This document shows, piece by piece, positions 1 through 10,071 of a stretch of DNA of 64,000 nt. Within the stretch, counting starts at the first letter, position 1. Every line of letters starts with the position of its first letter. This DNA is from Enterobacter chengduensis. Its GTDB lineage: Bacteria > Pseudomonadota > Gammaproteobacteria > Enterobacterales > Enterobacteriaceae. Below the pieces are notes generated by a model that was not told the origin of the DNA, ran no database searches, and worked only from the letters and a program-made list of their open reading frames with translations. The translations under genes and the position numbers were made by a program. The stretch lies in NCBI RefSeq assembly GCF_001984825.2, contig NZ_CP043318.1, positions 4,464,001-4,528,000 on the forward strand. Reading direction: 5' to 3'.

Positions 1-79
1 TATATATCTTGCCTGCCAGGCGTTTTCTGGCGTCCTGAATATCTTCAATAGTTACCGGGAGATCGTAAGTAATGTGCAT
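1..79 (-). CDS. tdcB: Catabolic threonine dehydratase TdcB, N-terminal fragment
   Basis: Only the first 26 codons lie in the window; the rest runs off the left end. The translation begins [18 protein letters not shown], matching the N terminus of E. coli TdcB, the PLP-dependent anaerobic threonine/serine dehydratase that makes 2-oxobutyrate plus ammonia. The start codon is ATG at 79-77, preceded by an AGGA ribosome-binding site at 84-87. It lies about 100 bp downstream of tdcA on the same strand, the known tdcABCDEFG operon order. The PLP lysine is outside the window, so the assignment rests on this short match plus context. Confidence 0.85.
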   Translation of the reverse strand, partial: MHITYDLPVTIEDIQDARKRLAGKIY

Positions 80-179
80 AATATCCTCGTTATAATAATT
101 CATTCTTTTCAGGCAAAGTCAGGGTATCAGAGCGTTAGAAAACTAAGCTCCGGGTATTTTTAAAATGCGTTCTATAAAT

Positions 180-1100
180 TCATCGTCGTCTTTCGATATT
201 CATCGACGAATACTGTTTTGCCAGCTCAACTAATACTGACGCTGATTTTTTAATTCTGTAATTTTTAGACCACACGGCGGCATAGCGCGCCACGGGTAAT
301 TCATCTTCTACGGGCAGCACGATAAACTGGTCAGAACCGAACGGGGCAATCATGTCGCGGGGAATGACCGTCAGATAATCGGCATTCAGCACAAGGTTAT
401 AAATGGTGACGACGGAATCGGTCTGGACGATGTTTTCGATGCTGATGTGGTTGTCTTGCAGAGTGGTCAGAAGTTCTTTGTAGTAGCCCATATCGGTTTG
501 CGGCATCACCCACTGCTCGTGCGTGAGCGATGCCAGCGTCGTCGGGCCGGTGCACGTTCGCGTTTTGCTGGCGACCAGCACAAACTCGGACTCAAACAGC
601 GGCTCGACGTGCAGATCCTGCAGCAACATTTCATCGCTCAGCGTGCCGATGGCGAAATCCAGACGTCCGTCGCGAATGGCCGGCAGGAAAGAGGAGAGCT
701 GGGCTTCATACATGGATACGCGCGCTTTCGGGAACACTTCCTTGAATTTTTTGATCATTTCGGACAGGAAGGTAAAGCCGATCAGCGACGGATAGCCAAA
801 GGAGACATCCATCACGGTGCTGAAACTCAGGCTGTTGATCTCGCTCACCATGTTTTTCATTTCGCGGGTAATCGACTCTGAGTAGGAGAGCAGCACCTGG
901 CCTGCGGCAGTGAGTTTTACGCCGGTGTTTTTCCGCACCATCACTTCTACGCCGAAGTAGGATTCAATATCGCTGATGATTTTGCTCACGGCGGGCTGCG
1001 TCAGGCCCAGTTGTCTTGCAGCAGAACCTATGGAGCCACTTTTAATGACTTCCTGAAATACCACGAGGTGCTGTGTTTTCGGTAGAATAATAGTGTTCAT
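180..1100 (-). CDS. tdcA: LysR-type activator of the tdc operon, TdcA
   Basis: 306-residue LysR-family transcription factor that activates the tdc operon for anaerobic threonine and serine breakdown. The N-terminal winged helix-turn-helix (about residues 10-70, with GSIGSAARQLGLTQPAVSK) is followed by the two-lobed effector domain (about 95-300). The sequence follows E. coli TdcA throughout; the extreme C terminus is a few residues shorter than the 312-residue E. coli protein. It is the first gene of the operon, about 100 bp ahead of tdcB, and its promoter carries a CRP site. The ATG at 1100 gives the conserved N terminus and fits the promoter spacing. Confidence 0.95.
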   Translation of the reverse strand: MNTIILPKTQHLVVFQEVIKSGSIGSAARQLGLTQPAVSKIISDIESYFGVEVMVRKNTGVKLTAAGQVLLSYSESITREMKNMVSEINSLSFSTVMDVSFGYPSLIGFTFLSEMIKKFKEVFPKARVSMYEAQLSSFLPAIRDGRLDFAIGTLSDEMLLQDLHVEPLFESEFVLVASKTRTCTGPTTLASLTHEQWVMPQTDMGYYKELLTTLQDNHISIENIVQTDSVVTIYNLVLNADYLTVIPRDMIAPFGSDQFIVLPVEDELPVARYAAVWSKNYRIKKSASVLVELAKQYSSMNIERRR

Positions 1101-1127
1101 AATATTCTGCGCTTATTTCCCTATGAC

Positions 1128-1178
1128 GGGGTGGATTCTACTCAATAATGTTTAAAGGGGTATGTGCTGTTACTCACA
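1128..1178 (-). promoter_or_regulatory. tdcA promoter with class II CRP site
   Basis: A near-consensus CRP site lies at 1163-1178 (TGTGC, six bases, TCACA; one mismatch to TGTGA-N6-TCACA). On the minus strand a -10 hexamer TAGAAT lies at 1135-1140, placing the start near 1128. The CRP site is then centred about 42-43 bp upstream, the class II spacing known for E. coli tdcA. The predicted 5' leader to the tdcA ATG is about 27 nt. Confidence 0.75.
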
Positions 1179-1712
1179 ATTTGCCTTCCAGGCCGTTTAT
1201 TCCGCACAGCAAAAAACCATTAAAACCTTTATATATCAAAAGTATACATAATGATAAATACGCTACTACGCTGATATTGATCAACAAAAATAGCGGTAAT
1301 AAATTTATTTTATGGCGATAACCCGGATAAATTCCCACGCCCTTAAAAAAGCAATAAAGACGATATTTCAGGCAATTAAAGGCCAATAAATAACCGTTAT
1401 TTGTTTGAAACATTCTTTCAAATTATCAATTTTTTTCGAGGTGAATTTTCAGACTTCCTTAAAAGAGTGGATTAGGTCACATATTCACGGAGGGAATGTA
1501 TTTGATTTCAATATATGTATATCAAACGAGAAAAGTTTCGCGATCATTAGAGTAACAACATTAACAAATTATCAATACTAAAAATCATCTGTTTTTTAGC
1601 GTGAAATTTTGTGATGGAGATCGTCTACAGATGCAGGAGCGACGATGAAGGGATAAAAGCAGTGGAATGTGCTTAATGTCGCAAATATGAGAATTGATGT
1701 CGTTTGTCCGCT
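1179..1712. other. AT-rich spacer upstream of tdcA, no supported gene
   Basis: About 530 bp of strongly AT-rich DNA between the tdcA CRP site and the repeat beside rnpB. In E. coli this position carries tdcR and the small orphans yhaB and yhaC. I see no reading frame here that resembles them. One 79-codon frame exists (1174-1413, minus) but it overlaps the CRP site and has no recognisable product. The base composition would suit IHF or H-NS binding, but I could not assign a convincing consensus site. Confidence 0.5.
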
Positions 1713-1743
1713 GCCGGGTGGCGGTGCGCTTACCCTGCCTACA
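1713..1743 (+). repeat. REP-type palindrome
   Basis: Copy 1 of a family of about 30-bp imperfect palindromes with the theme GCCGGGTGGCGSTGCGCTTACCC followed by GCCTACA. It lies just beyond the rnpB terminator. The right arm reads CCCTGCC instead of CCCGGCC, so the palindrome is slightly decayed. Confidence 0.65.
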
Positions 1744-1758
1744 ATCCCCACAAAGCAA

Positions 1759-1783
1759 AAACCCCGCCGAAGCGGGGTTTTTT
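1759..1783 (-). terminator. rnpB intrinsic terminator
   Basis: Hairpin with stem ACCCCGC and loop TTCG read on the minus strand, followed by a run of T, immediately beyond the mature 3' end of RNase P RNA. Confidence 0.85.
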
Positions 1784-1787
1784 AAGA

Positions 1788-2164
<377 letters not shown>

Positions 2165-2171
2165 GGCGCGC

Positions 2172-2200
2172 AGTATAGAGGGTTTGCGCGCCGCTGTCAC
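2172..2200 (-). promoter_or_regulatory. rnpB sigma-70 promoter
   Basis: Minus-strand -35 GTGACA (2195-2200) and -10 TATACT (2172-2177) with exactly 17 bp between. It is placed for initiation at the rnpB 5' end near 2164. It lies in the short gap after the garR stop codon, so rnpB has its own promoter and may also receive readthrough from garLR. Confidence 0.8.
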
Positions 2201-2223
2201 CCTCAGGTAGGGGTAAGCCGTGA

Positions 2224-3114
2224 TTAACGCGCCACTTCCACCTTCGCCAGTTTTTCGTAATAGCACGCAATCGCGCTGTGATCGGCCGTGCCCAGGCCAT
2301 CGGCACGCAGCGCCTGCATCATCTCCATGACCGCCGCGGTCAGCGGCAACTGCGCGCCCACGCCGTGTGACGTATCCAGCGCGTTCGCCAGATCTTTAAT
2401 ATGCAGGTCGATGCGGAAACCGGGTTTGAAATTACGATCCATCACCATCGGCGCTTTGGCATCCAGCACGGTACTGCCCGCCAGGCCACCGCGAATGGCC
2501 TGATAGACCAGGTCCGGATTGACGCCCGCTTTGGTTGCGAGGGTCAGCGCTTCGGACATCGCGGCGATGTTCAGCGCCACAATGACCTGGTTCGCCAGCT
2601 TGGTCACGTTGCCCGCGCCAATTTCACCCGTATGCACCACGGAGCCTGCCATCGCTTTCATCAGGTCATAGTATTTATCGAAAATAGCTTTATCACCGCC
2701 GACCATCACCGACAGCGTGCCGTCGATCGCTTTCGGCTCGCCGCCGCTGACCGGCGCGTCCAGCATATTGACGCCCTTCGCTTTTAACGCCTCGCTGATT
2801 TCACGGCTTGCGAGCGGCGCGATAGAGCTCATGTCAATCAGCACCAGGCCCGGCCTGGCGCCGTCGATAATGCCGTTTTCTCCCAGCGCAACCTCTTTAA
2901 CGTGCGGGGAGTTTGGCAGCATGGTGATGATGACGTCGCACTGCTCGGCAATGGCTCTCGCGGTGGTGGCCGTTTCAGCGCCCGCCGCCATCACCTCCGC
3001 TACCGCATGCGAATTGTGATCGGAGACCACCAGAGAGTAACCCGCTTTGATGAGGTTCTTACTCATTGGTTTACCCATGATCCCCAGGCCAATAAAACCC
3101 ACTTTCAGCGTCAT
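2224..3114 (-). CDS. garR: Tartronate semialdehyde reductase GarR
   Basis: 296-residue 2-hydroxy-3-oxopropionate reductase of the beta-hydroxyacid dehydrogenase family. It reduces tartronate semialdehyde to D-glycerate with NAD(P)H, the step after GarL aldol cleavage. The N-terminal Rossmann motif GLGIMG is at residues 9-14, the substrate motif DAPVSGG at 119-125, and the catalytic lysine in GNVTKLANQ near 172. Length matches E. coli GarR (294). It follows garL by 20 bp. In E. coli the next gene is garK, but here the rnpB promoter begins about 30 bp after garR, so glycerate kinase must be supplied from elsewhere. Confidence 0.95.
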   Translation of the reverse strand: MTLKVGFIGLGIMGKPMSKNLIKAGYSLVVSDHNSHAVAEVMAAGAETATTARAIAEQCDVIITMLPNSPHVKEVALGENGIIDGARPGLVLIDMSSIAPLASREISEALKAKGVNMLDAPVSGGEPKAIDGTLSVMVGGDKAIFDKYYDLMKAMAGSVVHTGEIGAGNVTKLANQVIVALNIAAMSEALTLATKAGVNPDLVYQAIRGGLAGSTVLDAKAPMVMDRNFKPGFRIDLHIKDLANALDTSHGVGAQLPLTAAVMEMMQALRADGLGTADHSAIACYYEKLAKVEVAR

Positions 3115-3134
3115 AACTGTTTCCTCAATGATGG

Positions 3135-3905
3135 TTATTTTTTAAAAGCGTCCGCTAATTTTTGCGTCGCTGAGCGGAACACCCCAAGATCGCTGCCGAC
3201 GGCAACAAAGGTGGCTCCCCACTCCAGATAGCGACGGGCGTCAGCCTCAACCGGCGCCAGGATGCCGCACGGTTTACCGTGTGCCTTGGCGCGGGCAAAG
3301 ATGTGCTGGATAGCGCGCTGCACGTCAGGGTGGCTGGCGTTACCCAGGTGTCCAAAGGCGGCCGCCAGATCGCTTGGTCCGACAAAGATGCCGTCCACGC
3401 CGTTTGTGGCGGCAATCGCGTCGACGTTATCCACGCCCTGCTGGCTTTCGATCTGAACCAGAATGGTGATGTTGCTATTAGACTGGGTGAAGTAGTCCGG
3501 CACGGTGCCAAACATATTGGCGCGATGCGAAACGGAGACGCCGCGGATCCCTTCTGGCGGGTAGCGCGTTGAGGCAACGGCCAGCACCGCCTCTTCTTCC
3601 GTCTCCACAAACGGGATCAGGAAGTTGTAGAAACCGATATCCAGCAGGCGCTTAATAATCACCGGCTCGTTAGTCGGCACGCGCACAACCGGGGCGCTGG
3701 GACTGCCCTTCAGCGCCATCAGCTGCGGAATAAAGGTGCTGATATCGTTCGGCGCATGTTCGCCGTCCAGCACCAGCCAGTCGAAACCGGCCAGGCCCAG
3801 CACTTCGGTGCTGATGGGGTTTGCCAGCGCGGACCAGCAGCCAATCTGAATCTGGTGCGCCGCGAGGGCCGCTTTAAATTTATTCGGAAAGATATCGTTA
3901 CTCAT
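3135..3905 (-). CDS. garL: 5-keto-4-deoxy-D-glucarate aldolase GarL
   Basis: 256-residue class II metal-dependent aldolase of the HpcH/HpaI family. It splits 5-keto-4-deoxyglucarate (and 2-keto-3-deoxyglucarate) to pyruvate and tartronate semialdehyde. Family key residues are visible: His50 in GEHAP, metal ligands Glu153 (VQIES) and Asp179 (VGPSDLA). An AAGGT ribosome-binding site precedes the ATG at 3905. It is the promoter-proximal gene of garLR and is divergent from garD. In E. coli the transporter gene garP precedes garL; here it is absent. Confidence 0.95.
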   Translation of the reverse strand: MSNDIFPNKFKAALAAHQIQIGCWSALANPISTEVLGLAGFDWLVLDGEHAPNDISTFIPQLMALKGSPSAPVVRVPTNEPVIIKRLLDIGFYNFLIPFVETEEEAVLAVASTRYPPEGIRGVSVSHRANMFGTVPDYFTQSNSNITILVQIESQQGVDNVDAIAATNGVDGIFVGPSDLAAAFGHLGNASHPDVQRAIQHIFARAKAHGKPCGILAPVEADARRYLEWGATFVAVGSDLGVFRSATQKLADAFKK

Positions 3906-4028
3906 CGTATTTACCTTTTTAATTCCGCAGCCTTTTCAGCATCATTTTATTTATTCAGACACCGCGCCAGCATGATATTTATTTTTCTGACGTATTTAGG
4001 CGTAATAAAATCGTCATTCAGTATAAGA

Positions 4029-4165
4029 CGCAATCCACGCGCGCACATTGTTTGAATGCTCAAGGATTGCGGTACATTTGGATAAAAATTTTTGCATATG
4101 CCCTGGATGCTGGGCGCTAATGCACAGAATCAAGGATTACGGGTTCCGGAGCGATCGCGATCACA
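4029..4165. promoter_or_regulatory. Divergent garL/garD control region with repeated motif and CRP-like site
   Basis: The 374-bp gap between garL and garD holds a 13-bp direct repeat: TCAAGGATTGCGG at 4060-4072 and TCAAGGATTACGG at 4130-4142, 70 bp apart start to start. An inverted partial copy CGCAATCC sits at 4029-4036, complementary to GGATTGCG at 4064-4071. A CRP-like site, AGCGA-N6-TCACA, lies at 4150-4165. The repeats are candidate operators for the sugar-diacid activator CdaR, known to control gar genes in E. coli, but its binding motif was not checked. The rest of the gap is AT-rich with no gene. Confidence 0.45.
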
Positions 4166-4279
4166 TTTTCATATCGCCTGTACTGACATGCTTTATTTCT
4201 GAAAAGCCGCGTATTTATTTCTACCATTAGAAAATTGGCTGACCTTAATATCAGACACTTTGCTGGAGAATACTGAACA

Positions 4280-5851
4280 ATGGCCGACATTGAAATTCGA
4301 CAGGCATCGCCGACGGCGTTTTATATAAAAGTACACGATACTGATAACGTGGCGATTATTGTCAACGACAATGGCTTAAAAGCGGGCACCCGCTTCCCGG
4401 ACGGGCTGGAACTGATCGAGCATATTCCGCAGGGACATAAAGCCGCCCTGGTGGATATCCCTGCTAACGGCGAAATCGTACGTTACGGTGAAGTCATCGG
4501 CTATGCCGTTCGCGCTATACCGCAGGGGAGCTGGGTTGAGGAGTCGCTGGTTGCGCTGCCGGAAGCGCCGCCGCTGAATACGCTTCCGCTGGCTACCCGC
4601 GTGCCGGAACCGCTTCCTCCGCTGGAAGGCTATACCTTCGAAGGCTACCGCAACGCGGACGGCAGCGTCGGCACCAAAAACCTGCTCGGCATGACCACCA
4701 GCGTGCACTGCGTGGCGGGCGTCGTGGATTACGTGGTGAAAATCATCGAGCGCGATCTGCTGCCGAAATACCCCAACGTCGACGGCGTAGTTGGCCTGAA
4801 CCATCTCTACGGCTGCGGCGTAGCGATTAACGCCCCCGCTGCCGTGGTGCCGATCCGGACCATTCACAATATCGCCCTGAACCCAAACTTTGGCGGCGAG
4901 GTGATGGTCATCGGCCTGGGGTGCGAAAAACTGCAGCCTGAGCGCCTGCTGCAGGGCACGGAAGATGTCAAAGCTATCCCGGCAGACGAGGCCAGCATCG
5001 TGCGCCTGCAGGATGAACGCCACGTGGGCTTCCGCTCAATGGTCGACGATATCCTGCAGGTGGCGGAGCGTCATCTGGACAAACTTAACCGCCGCCAGCG
5101 TGAAACGTGCCCGGCCTCGGAGCTGGTGGTCGGCACCCAGTGTGGCGGCAGCGATGCCTTCTCCGGCGTGACGGCCAACCCTGCGGTGGGCTATGCGTCC
5201 GATCTGCTTGTGCGCTGCGGCGCCACGGTGATGTTCTCCGAGGTAACCGAAGTGCGTGACGCCATCCATCTCCTGACGCCGCGCGCCGTCAATGAAGAAG
5301 TCGGCAAACGCCTGCTTGAGGAGATGGCCTGGTACGATAACTATCTCGATATGGGCAAAACCGACCGCAGCGCCAACCCCTCGCCCGGGAACAAAAAAGG
5401 CGGCCTGGCAAACGTGGTGGAAAAAGCCCTCGGATCGATTGCCAAATCCGGTCAGAGCGCCATTGCTGAAGTGCTCTCTCCGGGCCAGCGTCCGACGACG
5501 CGCGGCCTGATCTACGCAGCAACGCCGGCCAGCGATTTTGTATGCGGTACGCAGCAGGTGGCATCCGGCATTACGGTGCAGGTCTTTACCACCGGACGCG
5601 GCACGCCGTATGGCCTGATGGCGGTGCCGGTGATCAAAATGGCGACCCGCACCGAGCTGGCAAACCGCTGGTATGACTTAATGGACATCAACGCGGGCAC
5701 CATCGCCACCGGGGAAGAGAGCATTGAGGACGTGGGCTGGAAGCTGTTCCACTTCATTCTGGACGTGGCGAGCGGGCGGAAGAAAACGTTCTCCGACCAG
5801 TGGGGATTGCATAACCAGCTGGCGGTGTTTAACCCGGCACCGGTGACGTGA
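4280..5851 (+). CDS. garD: Galactarate dehydratase GarD
   Basis: 523-residue UxaA/AltD-family dehydratase that converts galactarate (mucate) to 5-keto-4-deoxy-D-glucarate, the substrate of GarL. The N-terminal SAF-like domain occupies about residues 10-95. The catalytic part begins with [13 protein letters not shown] near 122 and contains [12 protein letters not shown] and the [12 protein letters not shown] loop. Length equals E. coli GarD (523). A GGAG ribosome-binding site lies in CTGGAGAATACTGAACA before the ATG. It is transcribed divergently from garLR, so one control region can serve both halves of the pathway. Confidence 0.95.
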   Translation: MADIEIRQASPTAFYIKVHDTDNVAIIVNDNGLKAGTRFPDGLELIEHIPQGHKAALVDIPANGEIVRYGEVIGYAVRAIPQGSWVEESLVALPEAPPLNTLPLATRVPEPLPPLEGYTFEGYRNADGSVGTKNLLGMTTSVHCVAGVVDYVVKIIERDLLPKYPNVDGVVGLNHLYGCGVAINAPAAVVPIRTIHNIALNPNFGGEVMVIGLGCEKLQPERLLQGTEDVKAIPADEASIVRLQDERHVGFRSMVDDILQVAERHLDKLNRRQRETCPASELVVGTQCGGSDAFSGVTANPAVGYASDLLVRCGATVMFSEVTEVRDAIHLLTPRAVNEEVGKRLLEEMAWYDNYLDMGKTDRSANPSPGNKKGGLANVVEKALGSIAKSGQSAIAEVLSPGQRPTTRGLIYAATPASDFVCGTQQVASGITVQVFTTGRGTPYGLMAVPVIKMATRTELANRWYDLMDINAGTIATGEESIEDVGWKLFHFILDVASGRKKTFSDQWGLHNQLAVFNPAPVT

Positions 5852-5958
5852 TGTCCCCTTCACCAAATCTGTCCCGCATTTAGATAACCCGTCGGGCACG
5901 CCGCAAACCTTCCAGGTTGAGGCGATACCCGTTGGCTAAAAGACGCATAACGATCGAT

Positions 5959-5988
5959 AGGCCGGGTAAGGCATAGCCGCCCCCCGGC
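5959..5988 (-). repeat. REP-type palindrome, degenerate
   Basis: Copy 2 of the REP-like family, in inverted orientation (TAGGCCGGGTAAGGCATAGCC, then CCCGGC). It lies between the convergent ends of garD and rsmI. A small CCGG-AAAA-CCGG type hairpin follows at about 5985-5998. No U-rich intrinsic terminator is obvious for garD. Confidence 0.55.
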
Positions 5989-6008
5989 AAAAACCGGCAG
6001 GGGATGCC

Positions 6009-6872
6009 TTACTCCCCCTGCTGCTCCAGCGCGTACTTATACAGGGCATTCTTCTTCACGCCGTGAATTTCCGCCGCCAGCGCAGCGGCCTTTTTCAGCG
6101 GCAGCTCCGCCTGTAGCAATGCCAGAGTACGCAGCGCGTCGGCAGGCAGCGCGTCTTCTTCCGCCTTATGCCCTTCGACAATCAGCACCATTTCGCCCTT
6201 GCGGCGGTTTTCGTCTTCCTTTACCCATGCCAGCAGTTCGCCCACCGGCGCACCGTGAATCGTTTCCCAGGTTTTGGTCAGCTCGCGCGCCAGCACCACG
6301 TAGCGCCCTTCTCCCCAGACGGTCACCATATCTTCCAGGCTCTCCAGCAGTCGGTGGGTGGACTCGTAGAAAATCAGGGTGCGCGGTTCCGCTTCCAGGT
6401 CTTTTAAGACGTCGCGGCGGCCTTTGGATTTGGCAGGCAGGAAACCTTCATAGCAGAAGCGATCGGACGGCAGACCTGCGGCGCTCAGCGCAGCAATCGC
6501 GGCGCACGGCCCTGGCAGCGGCACTACGCGTATACCGGCTTCACGACAGGTACGCACCAGGTGATAGCCAGGATCGTTGATCAGCGGCGTACCGGCATCG
6601 GAGACCAGCGCAATGTTCTGCCCCTCTTTCAGCTTCGCCACCAGCGTTTCGGCTTTTTGTTGCTCATTGTGATCGTGCAAAGCAAACAAACGGGCGTTAA
6701 TCGCGAAATGTTGCAGCAGTAAGCCGGTGTGGCGGGTATCTTCAGCAGCAATTAAATCAACAACTTGCAGTACGGTGAGCGCACGTTGGGTAATATCAGA
6801 CAAATTCCCGATAGGAGTAGGTACAATATAAAGCTGGCCTTGAGAATTATCTGCCGTTTCGTGTTGTTTCAT
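6009..6872 (-). CDS. rsmI: 16S rRNA C1402 2'-O-methyltransferase RsmI
   Basis: 287-residue SAM-dependent methyltransferase of the tetrapyrrole-methylase fold. It adds the 2'-O-methyl of m4Cm1402 in the 16S rRNA P site. Characteristic motifs are [15 protein letters not shown] near the N terminus, [26 protein letters not shown] and the LPGPCA cofactor loop. Length matches E. coli YraL/RsmI (286). It is divergent from lpoA with only 62 bp between the start codons, so the two promoters overlap closely. Confidence 0.95.
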   Translation of the reverse strand: MKQHETADNSQGQLYIVPTPIGNLSDITQRALTVLQVVDLIAAEDTRHTGLLLQHFAINARLFALHDHNEQQKAETLVAKLKEGQNIALVSDAGTPLINDPGYHLVRTCREAGIRVVPLPGPCAAIAALSAAGLPSDRFCYEGFLPAKSKGRRDVLKDLEAEPRTLIFYESTHRLLESLEDMVTVWGEGRYVVLARELTKTWETIHGAPVGELLAWVKEDENRRKGEMVLIVEGHKAEEDALPADALRTLALLQAELPLKKAAALAAEIHGVKKNALYKYALEQQGE

Positions 6873-6934
6873 TGTTTCGTCCGTATTGCCGATTTAATAT
6901 TGAGCATTGCGTAAAAAAAATCACTGGATACAGT

Positions 6935-9097
6935 ATGGTACCGTTAACGTTTCTTCGAAAAAAAGCCGCGCGCAGCGTGCCGCTTCTGCTGGCAGCCCTG
7001 ATCTTTGCAGGCTGTGGCACCCAGGCACCTGACCAGAGCACCGCCCATCTTCAGGGTTCTGCTCAGGCTGATTCTGGCTTTTATCTGCAACAAATGTCGC
7101 AGAGTTCAAATGATACCAAGACCAACTGGCAATTACTCGCCATTCGTGCACTGCTGAAAGAGGGTAAAACCCAGCAGGCTGCCGAACTGTTTAACCAGTT
7201 GCCAAAAGATCTTAACGACGCCCAGCGCCGTGAGCAGAGCCTGCTCTCCGCCGAGCTGAAGGTCGCGCTGAAAGATTACGCCGCCGCGAAGAAGATCCTC
7301 GGTGATATCGACCTGAGCGCGCTGGACAAAAACCAGCAGGCGCGCTTCTGGCAGGCGGGCATTACCGCGGAGCAGGGACGCCCTTCCCTGATGCTGCTCC
7401 GCGCGCTCGTCGCGCAAGAGCCGCTGCTCGGCGGTGCCGACAAACAGAAAAATATTGATGCCACCTGGCAAGCGCTGGCGTCGATGACGCAGGAACAGGC
7501 GCAGGCGCTGGTCATCAACGCCGATGAAAACGTCCTGCAGGGCTGGCTGGATCTGCAGCAGATGTGGTTTACCAACCGCAGCGATCCAAAGATGCTGAAA
7601 GCCGGCATTACGGACTGGCAGACGCGCTACCCGCAAAACCCGGGTGCGAAAATGCTGCCAACCCAGCTGGTGAACGTGCAGAACTTTAAGCCAGCGTCGA
7701 CCAGCAAAATCGCCCTGCTTCTGCCGCTCAACGGCCAGGCGGCGGTGTTTGGACGCACCATTCAGCAGGGCTTTGAAGCGGCGAAAAACGGCACGACGCC
7801 GGTGACCGGCAGCGCCGTTCCCGCCCAGGCGGCTCAGGCGGCCAACGTGAACGATGTTGTCAGTCCGTCCGCCGCCGAGACCAGCGACCTGACCACGGCG
7901 CAAGCGCCAGCGCAGGGTACCATGCAAAACCCGGTGACGGCCCCGACCACGCCTCCGGCTACCCCTGCACCGGCGACTGCCGCCCCTGCGGCTCAGGCTC
8001 CGGTCGAGACGCAGGCGACACCAGCACCTGCCGCAACGGCAGAACAGCCTCAACAGCAGCCTGCACAGCCCGCGGTTCAGCCTGCCGCTCAGCCGCAGGC
8101 CGTGGCAACCACCAGCGCCAACCCCGGCGCTGAACTGAAAATCTACGATACCAGTTCGCAGCCGCTGGACCAGGTTCTGGCGCAGGTGCAACAGGACGGG
8201 GCGAGCATCGTTGTCGGTCCGCTGCTGAAAAACAACGTGGATGAGCTGATGAAGAGCAATACCACGCTGAACGTGCTGGCGCTCAACCAGCCTGAGCAGG
8301 TTCAGAACCGGGCGAATATCTGCTACTTCGCCCTTTCCCCTGAAGATGAAGCCCGCGACGCGGCGCGCCATATTCACGAGCAGGGCAAGCAGGCTCCGCT
8401 GCTGCTCATCCCACGCAGCGCGCTGGGCGACCGCGTGGCCACTGCCTTTGCCGATGAGTGGCAGAAGCTGGGCGGCGGCGTGGTGCTGCAGCAGAAATTC
8501 GGTTCCGTCTCTGAACTGCGCGCGGGCGTAAACGGTGGAGCGGGTATCGCGCTCAACGGTAGTCCTGTCGCCGCGAGCCTGCCACAGCAGCAGGGGGTGA
8601 CGATTGGTGGCCTGACGATCCCAGCCCCACCAACCGACGCGCAGATTAGCGGGGGCGGCAAAGTGGATGCGGCCTATATCGTTGCCACGCCGCAGGAGAT
8701 CGCCTTTATCAAACCGATGATTGCGATGCGTAACGGCAGCCAGAGCGGCGCAACGCTCTACGCCAGCTCGCGTAGCGCGCAGGGCACCGCAGGCCCGGAT
8801 TTCCGTCTGGAAATGGACGGTCTGCAGTACAGCGAAATCCCAATGCTGGCAGGCAGCAACCCGGCGCTGATGCAGCAGGCGCTGAGTACCGTACGTAACG
8901 ATTACTCGCTGGCGCGTCTGTATGCGATGGGTGTTGACGCGTGGGCGCTGGCGAACCACTTTACCCAGATGCGTCAGGTGCCTGGCTTTGAGCTCAACGG
9001 CAACACCGGCGATCTGACCGCCACTCAGGATTGTGTGATTAACAGGAAGTTATCATGGCTCAAATACCAGCAGGGGCAGATCGTCCCGGCCAGTTAA
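6935..9097 (+). CDS. lpoA: Outer-membrane lipoprotein activator of PBP1a, LpoA
   Basis: 720-residue lipoprotein that reaches from the outer membrane to stimulate PBP1a transpeptidase activity in peptidoglycan synthesis. The ATG at 6935 gives the conserved N terminus MVPLTF and a lipobox FAGC with Cys27; an upstream in-frame ATG at 6872 would bury the signal peptide. A TPR-like N domain (to about residue 255) is followed by a periplasmic-binding-protein-like C domain. The Ala/Pro/Gln-rich linker at roughly residues 285-400 (nt 7785-8135) is longer than in E. coli (678 aa total). It overlaps yraN by 43 bp. Confidence 0.95.
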   Translation: MVPLTFLRKKAARSVPLLLAALIFAGCGTQAPDQSTAHLQGSAQADSGFYLQQMSQSSNDTKTNWQLLAIRALLKEGKTQQAAELFNQLPKDLNDAQRREQSLLSAELKVALKDYAAAKKILGDIDLSALDKNQQARFWQAGITAEQGRPSLMLLRALVAQEPLLGGADKQKNIDATWQALASMTQEQAQALVINADENVLQGWLDLQQMWFTNRSDPKMLKAGITDWQTRYPQNPGAKMLPTQLVNVQNFKPASTSKIALLLPLNGQAAVFGRTIQQGFEAAKNGTTPVTGSAVPAQAAQAANVNDVVSPSAAETSDLTTAQAPAQGTMQNPVTAPTTPPATPAPATAAPAAQAPVETQATPAPAATAEQPQQQPAQPAVQPAAQPQAVATTSANPGAELKIYDTSSQPLDQVLAQVQQDGASIVVGPLLKNNVDELMKSNTTLNVLALNQPEQVQNRANICYFALSPEDEARDAARHIHEQGKQAPLLLIPRSALGDRVATAFADEWQKLGGGVVLQQKFGSVSELRAGVNGGAGIALNGSPVAASLPQQQGVTIGGLTIPAPPTDAQISGGGKVDAAYIVATPQEIAFIKPMIAMRNGSQSGATLYASSRSAQGTAGPDFRLEMDGLQYSEIPMLAGSNPALMQQALSTVRNDYSLARLYAMGVDAWALANHFTQMRQVPGFELNGNTGDLTATQDCVINRKLSWLKYQQGQIVPAS

Positions 9098-9450
9098 GCC
9101 GCAAGCAGACCGGCGATGCGTGGGAGCTAAAGGCGCGTCGCTGGCTTGAAGGCAAAGGACTGCGCTTTATCGCCGCTAACGTCCGCGGGCGCGGCGGCGA
9201 AATCGACCTGATCATGAAAGACGGTCAGGTCATCGTGTTTGTAGAAGTACGCTTTCGACAGTCCTCCCGTTTTGGCGGTGCTGCCGCCAGCGTGACGCTC
9301 GCCAAGCAACATAAATTATTACAGACTGCCCACTTGTGGCTTGCCCGCCATAATGGGAGTTTTGATACTGTGGATTGCCGGTTCGATGTGATAGCCTTCA
9401 CCGGAAATGAGATCGAATGGCTTAAAAACGCTTTTGGCGAAGACGCATAA
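9055..9450 (+). CDS. yraN: UPF0102 family protein YraN
   Basis: 131-residue protein of the UPF0102/YraN family, with a restriction-endonuclease-like fold. The family signature is seen as [13 protein letters not shown] and FVEVRFR, i.e. the E-x-D-L and E-V-K/R catalytic-type pattern. No function is firmly established for the enteric protein; a nuclease or Holliday-junction role has been proposed for relatives. It starts inside the 3' end of lpoA, which implies translational coupling, and is followed closely by diaA. Confidence 0.9.
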   Translation: MAQIPAGADRPGQLSRKQTGDAWELKARRWLEGKGLRFIAANVRGRGGEIDLIMKDGQVIVFVEVRFRQSSRFGGAAASVTLAKQHKLLQTAHLWLARHNGSFDTVDCRFDVIAFTGNEIEWLKNAFGEDA

Positions 9451-9471
9451 TTAAGATTTAAAAGGGATAAC

Positions 9472-10062
9472 GTGCTCGAAAGAATTAAAGTGTGCTTCAC
9501 AGAAAGCATCCAGACTCAGATTGCCGCGGCGGAAGCCCTTCCGGATGCTATTTCGCGTGCCGCAATGACGCTGGTGCAGTCCCTGCTTAACGGCAACAAA
9601 ATCCTCTGTTGTGGCAACGGCACGTCGGCCGCCAACGCACAGCATTTTGCTGCCAGCATGATCAACCGTTTTGAAACAGAGCGCCCGAGTTTACCTGCCA
9701 TTGCACTTAATACCGATAATGTGGTCTTAACGGCGATTGCTAACGATCGTCTGCATGACGAAATTTACGCAAAGCAGGTGCGGGCCCTGGGTCATGCCGG
9801 AGATGTACTGCTGGCCATCTCCACGCGCGGCAATAGCCGGGATATTGTCAAAGCGGTTGAAGCCGCCGTCACCCGCGATATGACCATCGTGGCCTTAACC
9901 GGCTATGACGGGGGGGAGCTGGCGGGTCTGCTTGGGCCGCAGGATGTGGAAATCCGCATTCCTTCTCACCGGAGCGCGCGTATTCAGGAAATGCATATGC
10001 TCACGGTGAACTGCTTATGTGACCTGATCGATAACACGCTTTTCCCTCACCAGGATGATTAA
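9472..10062 (+). CDS. diaA: DnaA initiator-associating protein DiaA
   Basis: 196-residue SIS-domain protein that binds DnaA as a tetramer and promotes orderly assembly at oriC. It starts with GTG at 9472, as in E. coli, giving [19 protein letters not shown]. The sugar-isomerase fold is marked by [16 protein letters not shown] and [16 protein letters not shown]. It resembles GmhA phosphoheptose isomerases, but the start, length and neighbours lpoA-yraN-diaA-dolP identify DiaA. It lies 9 bp upstream of dolP. Confidence 0.95.
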   Translation: MLERIKVCFTESIQTQIAAAEALPDAISRAAMTLVQSLLNGNKILCCGNGTSAANAQHFAASMINRFETERPSLPAIALNTDNVVLTAIANDRLHDEIYAKQVRALGHAGDVLLAISTRGNSRDIVKAVEAAVTRDMTIVALTGYDGGELAGLLGPQDVEIRIPSHRSARIQEMHMLTVNCLCDLIDNTLFPHQDD

Positions 10063-10071
10063 GGAGTTCTT

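Noticed and set aside
1174..1413. 79-codon minus-strand frame upstream of tdcA
   Set aside because: Its 3' end overlaps the tdcA CRP site, it has no ribosome-binding site of note and no recognisable homologue; composition simply reflects AT-rich DNA.
7133..8959. 608-codon minus-strand frame
   Set aside because: Long antisense shadow of lpoA, created by high GC and Ala/Pro/Gln-rich codons; Arg/Leu/Gly-rich product with no family features.
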